Both the position numbers and the translations under genes were made by a program. Of a DNA stretch of 64,000 bases, positions 58,801 to 64,000 are shown piece after piece. Numbering within the stretch: the first letter of the stretch is position 1; each line of letters starts with the position of its first letter. The stretch comes from Yamagishiella unicocca (Eukaryota > Chlorophyta > Chlorophyceae > Chlamydomonadales > Volvocaceae). The stretch is taken from NCBI GenBank assembly GCA_003116995.1, contig BDSL01000073.1, forward strand, positions 1-64,000, written 5' to 3'. The notes beneath the pieces are model-generated. The model had not been told where the DNA came from, ran no database searches, and saw only the letters and a program-made list of their open reading frames with translations.

Positions 58801-61800
58801 GCCAACAACCCTCGTCTCCCCTCCCCCGGCCCCGCCCCTGCTGGTCGCTTTCCCTGCGTGCAGCGCGGTGTCTGGGCCTGGAGACTGGGAGAAGGGGCTG
58901 TCGGTGTACGACAAGGAGGCTGTGAGCCCCGAAGAGCTGCCCACCGCGGGCGAGGAGCAGGTGGCCTGCGTCGTCACCCCGCCGCTGCCGCCTCCCCCGA
59001 TGGCCATTGGGCGGTGCAGCGCGGTGGCGTCCACGCCGCCGCCGCCGGCCCAGGGGGAGGTGCTGCTTCCGGAGGGCCGCCATTTTTGGTCGGCAGTGCT
59101 ACACAACACGGGTGCGGACGGAGCCGGGAGGGGCTGTGACGCTCGGGGCTTACTTGGGGTGCGAATCGGGGGGAAGGTGGCGGCCAGGGGACACCAGCCA
59201 CCACCAGGGCATACACGCCTCCAGCCACACCAACTCCATGGGCTTCCTCTGCGGTCCCACGACGCTGAAAGGCTGCAGACGTGAAGGGAGGGGCACTGTA
59301 GCCTGAATCGGCGCTGGTAGTGCATGATCCCACTGCATATGGTAACCTACGCCACTGTGTACGGCACCCCATACAGTCGATCCCGCGGCGGCCCTGCAGC
59401 AGCACCCGCTGCGTTGCGTCGCCGCCGAGCTGGCGCTGGTGCCGGTGACTCCGCTGACACCCCTGCGGCCCGGAATCAACCTGAACGCCCTGGCGGTCAC
59501 TGAGGAGGTGAAGCTGCTGCCGGTGACACTGGGCAAGGGATCGTACGGCAGAGTCGTGGAGGGGCTGTACGGCGGCCAGCGGGTGGCGGTCAAGCTGCTG
59601 AGCAGCGGCCTAGTGGACACAGCGCCGGAGGCGGGCGGTGGGGAGGAGCCGTCTTGCCAGCCCACGGCGGCCTGGAAAGCTCTGGTGCAGGAGGTGGAGG
59701 TGCTGGCCCGCTGCGAGCACCCAAACATCGTCCGCCTGCTGGCGGCAAGTCTCCGGTGAGTGAAAGCCAGCGGCATGACTGCCATGCGACCCGCGCACTC
59801 CCCCCGTGAACGAAGCTCGCGCGGAACTGGCGGCTGCCATGTGAAGGGCGGCTGCGGTCTCCGTGCGCCTCCAGGCTGGCCGGGGGTGGATGCTGCGCAC
59901 CCGCCAGGTGACTTGGCACCCGCCAGGTGGCGGCTGTGTCACCGGTGCCGCCAGCTGCTGTGTTAGCCTGCCGCCTGGAGCAGGCCGGGGCGGCCTGCTG
60001 GCTGCGTGCACGTGTGCCTCGCCACCGGCTGCACCTGATCCGGACCCCGGACCCAATACACACGGCGCCGTCCCACCGCTGCTGCTGCCGCCCTGCCCCC
60101 TCACGTTCTCCCCGCCAGGCCTCCCCGCATATGCTTGGTGATGGAGCTCATGGACACCTCCCTGGACCGACTGGTGCATGGTGTAGAGGGTCGGCTGCTG
60201 CCGCTGCCAACGGTGGGTCGCCAGGAATGGATCGCGGGCTAGGACAGCAGCGGTTTGGATCTGCCCCTTGGTACCCATAACAGCCATCATGTGTGCCCGG
60301 GGGCAGTCCGACGGGTGGGGCCTAGCAATGACCCTGCTTGAAGCCGGACTCCATCGGTCTCTGCGTGCCGTGCTGCACATGTAGTGTCTGGTTGGGCGGC
60401 CATGTTGTTTTGCGCCGGGACAAAACAACGAAGGTCCGCTGCCCTCACTCACCCTCATTCTCAGGCCCTCCCTCTCCAACCTCTCGACAGGTTTTCTCTC
60501 AACCCTCCTCTCATCCTCCTGAACCGCTGCTGCTGCTGGCGCTCCCGCGTAGGTGCTCCACATCGGGGTGCAGGTGGCTAGGGCGCTGGCATACCTGCAC
60601 CCGACCATCCTGCACAGAGGCAAGTGGGCGGTATAACATGGGGTTTGCAAGGAGGCGCTGATGGGGGGGGCGGCCAGGGTCTGCGGGCCGCCGGATTACG
60701 CTGGAAATGTGCACAGCCAAAGAACATGCCCTTGCCGCCCTGGTGCTGCAATGAATTCCAAGATGTGAGGCTCCAGGCCCAGCGTGCAGTCTGGCGCTAG
60801 GCCATCGTGAGCAAAACGCTACGGTCTTCCTACGCTAAACCCAGCTGCTTGGCGAAATGTCCATCTCCGACTGTTGCTGTCCACCTCCTGCAGCTCCGCC
60901 TCGCCCGGTACCCCTTCTCCCCTCCCGTCCTGCGTGTCCTACTCGGTTTTACCTTTCAGTGCCGACCTTCGGGTTTCCTCTCATACCCTCCCTTCCTGCA
61001 ATCGGCAGATCTCAAGCCGGCCAACGTGCTCATCTCGAAGCCGACCAGCTCCCAGCCGGTAGCCAAGGTTGCGGTGAGTGGCCAGAGGACCCGACAGGCG
61101 CCGGGCAGGGAGGACCGCCCGGGCTGTCACAAGTCAGGCGGGTGCCAGCGCCACCAGGCCTAGGGCGGTACCCCGGTAACTGTCAACCATGGCACCAGCA
61201 TTGGTATCGGCTGGGTTGCTTGTGTGCTGCGGCTAGGCTGCGATGTGCAGACCTCAGCCGGAACCCTCGCCGTCCCTGCCGCAGGACTTCGGTATGTCGC
61301 GGCTGCACCAGACGCTGAAGGCCACGGTAAACACGGAGGTCGGCACGGTAGGTGCTGCGGGGACCCGCAAGAGGGTACCAGAAGGGATGAGGGGGGAACG
61401 ACGCGAAGAAGAGGCAAGGTAACATGGGTTGTGGAGCAGAGGAAAGGCCCTATCGCTGCGCACCAACCCTGGCATTACAACGTTGCGCCTCTCAACACCC
61501 ACTGTGTACCCCGCTCCGCCGCGGCCCCTACCACCTCTGCCTCCCTGCCTGCACCGCGCCCGCTCCACGCACTCAGGCGCCGTACATGGCCCCAGAGGCC
61601 TTCGACGCGACGAACTTAACCATCACAGATCGCGCGGTAGGTGGCTGGCGTACTGTACATATTGCGTGCTTTGGCGGGAGCGACGACAGCAGTACCAGCT
61701 GCAGCGGCTGCTGCAGCAGCAGCTGTGACGGCGCCATTATTGCACTACGGCACTACCTGCTGGCTTGCTCGGCAGTGTGCGCCAAGCCTGCCAGCCATCG

Positions 61801-62891
61801 ACACCTCGCGCTAACTGTTCCTACCGGCACGGCTTCCTCCGGGGCTAGATGGGGCAGGGCGATGGCAGCTGAGCCGTGCTGCGCAGCTGCTTGCTGAAAG
61901 GATGATGGTGGTGAGATGGCCGGCTTAGCAGGCACCGCCCGGAGAGGCCAAGCGCACCGAGCAGCACGTGCACCTGCCGCTGCTGCCCAATGCCCCCAAT
62001 AACTCTGCTTCGCTTTCGCATCCTAAAGAGGGCTTTCTCCCTTACTTCCCCCCCCCTTCGCTATCCTTGCTCCAGGAGATATTCGCGTTGGGCGTCATTT
62101 TGTGGGAGATGCTGACCGGACGGCGACCCTGGGAGTCCAACGGCACCGCGCAGGCAAGTGCACCCTCTAAACCCTAAAACCCTAACGCAAGTACACCTTG
62201 AAGTCCTCCTTACGATCAGTCCAGCGGCTGCGGCGCACTCATTGGTCGTCTGCCCAGCAGCAGCGAGTTGCCTTGCCGCAGCTGATCGCGCGCCATTGCG
62301 GCGATCCTTGATGCGCGGGACATGGTTGGCCGTGTGATGGCTGCAGCGGCAAGGCGTGGAGCCCGGTGACGACGTGGCGTGGGTGTGCCCTTTCGCCGAT
62401 TCGCTTGCGAGGCGGGGCCCTCCTCCCTGTGAGGCGGAGCTCTCCTCCCTATGAGGCGGGGCTCTCCTCCCTGTGAGGCGGAGCTCTCCTCCCTATGAGG
62501 CGGGGCTCTCCTCCCTGTGAGGCGGAGCTCTCCTCCCTGTGAGGCGGGGCTCTCCTCCCTGTGAGGCGGGGCTCTCCTCCCTGTGAGGCAGGGCTCTCCT
62601 CCCTGCGTTTTGTTGTGCTGCCCTGCTGGCTGACGCGGCTATGCCCTCTTGGCGCCACAGATTGCCTTCGCGGTGGCGATGCTGCGCTCCCGGCTGCCGC
62701 TCAAGGTGCTGTCCCACGAGCGCTGCCCTCACAGACTGCGGGCACTCATCAGCACCTGCTGGGAGCATGACCCGCTGCGGCGGCCCGCGGCGGCGGAAGT
62801 AGTGAAGGCGCTGCTCCTGGCGCAGGAGGTAGGGGGCCGAGGGGCCGGGCAGGCGCATACGGTGCTGGGCGGGCTGCGCACTGGGCGTTAG
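55812..62891 (+). CDS. Receptor-like protein kinase (TKL type)
   Basis: 15 exons: 55812-56189, 56418-56495, 56838-56952, 57054-57313, 57572-57782, 58147-58246, 58864-59111, 59377-59755, 60119-60212, 60553-60619, 61009-61073, 61285-61347, 61577-61636, 62076-62153, 62661-62891 (2,427 nt, 808 residues). A signal peptide (LVLVIGLTVSGFIPHV) leads an ectodomain of about 320 residues (ADWAPYSAPLTLWRNMTVTG; conserved Cys pairs; DFDEYANPIRAGY), typical of volvocine receptor kinases. An acidic Gly-rich linker precedes a membrane helix (~336-365) with an Arg-rich stop-transfer. The kinase domain is complete: TLGKGSYGRV (~515-523), VAVKLL Lys ~536, EVEVLARCEHPNIVRLLAA, HRDLKPANVL (Asp ~644), DFGMS (666-668), MAPEAF, LGVILWEMLTGRRPW and a final RRP. 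It should phosphorylate Ser/Thr and looks active; the ligand is unknown. Introns 10 and 14 have GC donors. An alternative last exon at 63,803-63,946 is also in phase. Confidence 0.9.
60620..61008 (+). other. GC-AG intron in the kinase HRD motif
   Basis: The exon ends CAC AGA G and is followed by GCAAGT (60,620-60,625). The intron ends CGGCAG at 61,008 and the next exon begins AT CTC AAG. The join gives GAT, completing the invariant HRDLKPAN. No GT donor in the right phase is nearby, so the catalytic Asp codon itself depends on GC-AG splicing. Confidence 0.88.
62154..62660 (+). other. GC-AG intron in the kinase C-lobe
   Basis: The exon ends ...ACC GCG CAG and is followed by GCAAGT (62,154-62,159), the consensus GC donor. 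The acceptor CCACAG ends at 62,660 and the next exon continues in phase with IAFAVAMLRSRLPLKV. The intron contains a telomere-like motif nine bases after the donor hexamer and a 22-bp minisatellite. Confidence 0.8.
62409..62606. repeat. 22-bp minisatellite in kinase intron 14
   Basis: Nine copies of GAGGCGGGGCTCTCCTCCCTGT with A/G and G/A variants, spaced exactly 22 bp. The period is not a multiple of three and the array lies inside an intron, so it is not coding. It is purine/pyrimidine asymmetric. Confidence 0.92.
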
Positions 62892-63941
62892 GAAGGCGAG
62901 GGCTCATGGGGGTGAAGCTCCCACCAGGGACCCAGAGCACTCCGTTGTGATCAGGGCGCGAGGGGCCGGCCGACCTGGTCTCGTCCGCTCGATTCGGTCG
63001 CTGCACCGTTCGGCCGCAAGGTGGCGGGCGGCGGGATGCGCCCGGCCTGGGGGGGGGGACGGACGTGGCCATGGAGAGCCATGACGAACGTGATGTCCCG
63101 CGGATCAGCGACAGTCCGCTACCTCCCTCCCCTCACGCTATCCCAGTGCTCAAACCTGATCATAACTTGATGCATGTGTGCCGTACACGCCCGTCGCAGG
63201 GTATTTCAATGCCGCAGACTGATAGCTCGGATGCCAACTGAAGCAGTCCAGGAGACGAGACCACTTCCGGCCTGAAGCTGCTGTTTTGATGGCCCGTTCG
63301 GCGGCCACCCTGCCCGTTTGCTCGGGTCGTGTGAGGGCAACACTTAACAGGGTATTGATTATTGTGGTGGGGCATGCACACAGAAGCATGCATGACACTT
63401 GCAGCACATTCATCTGAGCGTTTCGAGAGTCAGCCGGTATCTTGTTGGTGGCGAGGTGCGTGATCGAGCAGTGAGCCATTTGAAAAGGTCCCGGGGAGGG
63501 GGAGGTGTGCCCTCCCTGTAGTGCAGGCCGCATTGGGGCCTTGCGTGTCCAGTTGGACAGCTTGCATGGCGGGGCTGCCAAGAAACTGTATGAATCACCC
63601 TTGCACGCACAACCAGCAGCAGAGAGTGCTGCGACGAGTGCTGCATAACGTATGTCGCCTTCCGCCCGCGAGCGGAGCCGTGCTGGGTCGGTGCAGACGA
63701 AGAAAACACTCACAAGAGGAAACATTCGCGCATTGGCTGGTGTTTCATTATGTTCACGGGTACTGTCTTCTGTTGTGTGCGTGGTTCTTTTGTTGCGTGC
63801 AGGTACCCACGGGGCCTTACTCGCATGTCTGGACGCCATTAGGCTGTCAGTTGGAGCGAAGAGGACGGGGGGTTTCGTTCACCGTCGCCGTTTGGGACGC
63901 CCTCTGCGGTCCCCGCTGTGGACCGCCTGCGTCCATATTAT
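62892..63941 (+). other. Probable 3' UTR of the receptor-like kinase
   Basis: About 1.05 kb between the kinase stop and the first clear downstream TGTAA. No independent gene is supported. A TGCAG acceptor at 63,802 followed by an open frame to TAA at 63,944-63,946 would also fit the phase of exon 15 if its end is 62,828 (GTAGGG donor). That stop overlaps the TGTAA, leaving no 3' UTR, so the UTR reading is preferred. Confidence 0.5.
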
Positions 63942-63946
63942 TGTAA
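63942..63946 (+). terminator. Candidate poly(A) signal TGTAA for the kinase gene
   Basis: TGTAA in the context TTATTGTAATGATG, on the coding strand about 1.05 kb after the kinase stop. Motif and position are the only evidence. Confidence 0.45.
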
Positions 63947-64000
63947 TGATGCAGCGTATTATGCTGCCTTGTGTGCGGCCAATGACCCCCTTCGACCAAC

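Noticed and set aside
63803..63946. Additional last exon of the receptor-like kinase
   Set aside because: The phase fits, but the stop codon overlaps the TGTAA motif and the residues have no kinase-tail character. The read-through stop at 62,891 is simpler.
1..64000. tRNA, rRNA or other structured RNA genes
   Set aside because: No tRNA-like A/B boxes or rRNA segments were recognised by eye. A covariance-model scan would be needed to exclude small ones.

Overview
The window is nuclear DNA of a eukaryote, most likely a chlorophyte green alga of the Chlamydomonas/Volvox group. The coding parts are GC-rich. Genes are split into many short exons by phase-consistent introns (mostly GTG/GTA donors and CAG acceptors). 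TGTAA motifs lie downstream of genes, as expected of the algal poly(A) signal. Two genes belong to receptor families typical of these algae: a solute-binding-domain receptor nucleotide cyclase and a TKL receptor-like kinase. There are no operons, Shine-Dalgarno sites or CRISPR arrays. The species cannot be named from the sequence.

Layout. 1-15,308: a satellite of about 51 copies of a 297-bp AT-rich unit that runs off the left edge. 15.3-18.9 kb: repeat-rich junction with a broken minus-strand coding relic, a 134-bp satellite array, an 18-bp minisatellite and further coding relics. 18.9-20.9 kb: no gene seen. 20.9-24.7 kb (+): an eight-exon WD40 gene, EIPR1/TSSC1-like. 25.5-26.4 kb: a 63-bp-arm foldback and a degenerate tandem repeat. 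28.0-42.0 kb (+): a 23-exon receptor-type class III nucleotide cyclase of about 2,031 residues, with a second 134-bp satellite array inside intron 8. 42.0-45.2 kb: intergenic. 45.2-50.1 kb (-): homoserine dehydrogenase without an aspartate kinase domain. 51.8-53.9 kb (+): a 5'-truncated, frameshifted L1-type LINE. 54.3-54.6 kb (-): a second, unrelated reverse transcriptase relic. 55.8-62.9 kb (+): a 15-exon receptor-like protein kinase of about 808 residues, followed by a long 3' region to a TGTAA at 63,942.

The four intact genes are an endosomal-trafficking WD40 protein, a membrane cyclase receptor, a plastid amino-acid enzyme and a membrane kinase receptor. They do not form an evident pathway. 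In each gene model every exon joins in frame and the summed length is divisible by three (1,311, 6,096, 1,287 and 2,427 nt), which is the main support for the models. I worked the exon boundaries out by reading. They have not been tested against RNA.

The most unusual points are the solute-binding ectodomain joined to a cyclase whose catalytic domain is split by a roughly 370-residue insert and lacks the usual Asn/Arg motif, three GC-AG introns in two genes, one satellite family shared between intergenic DNA and an intron, and a long near-perfect hairpin downstream of the WD40 gene. I see no convincing new multi-gene system.
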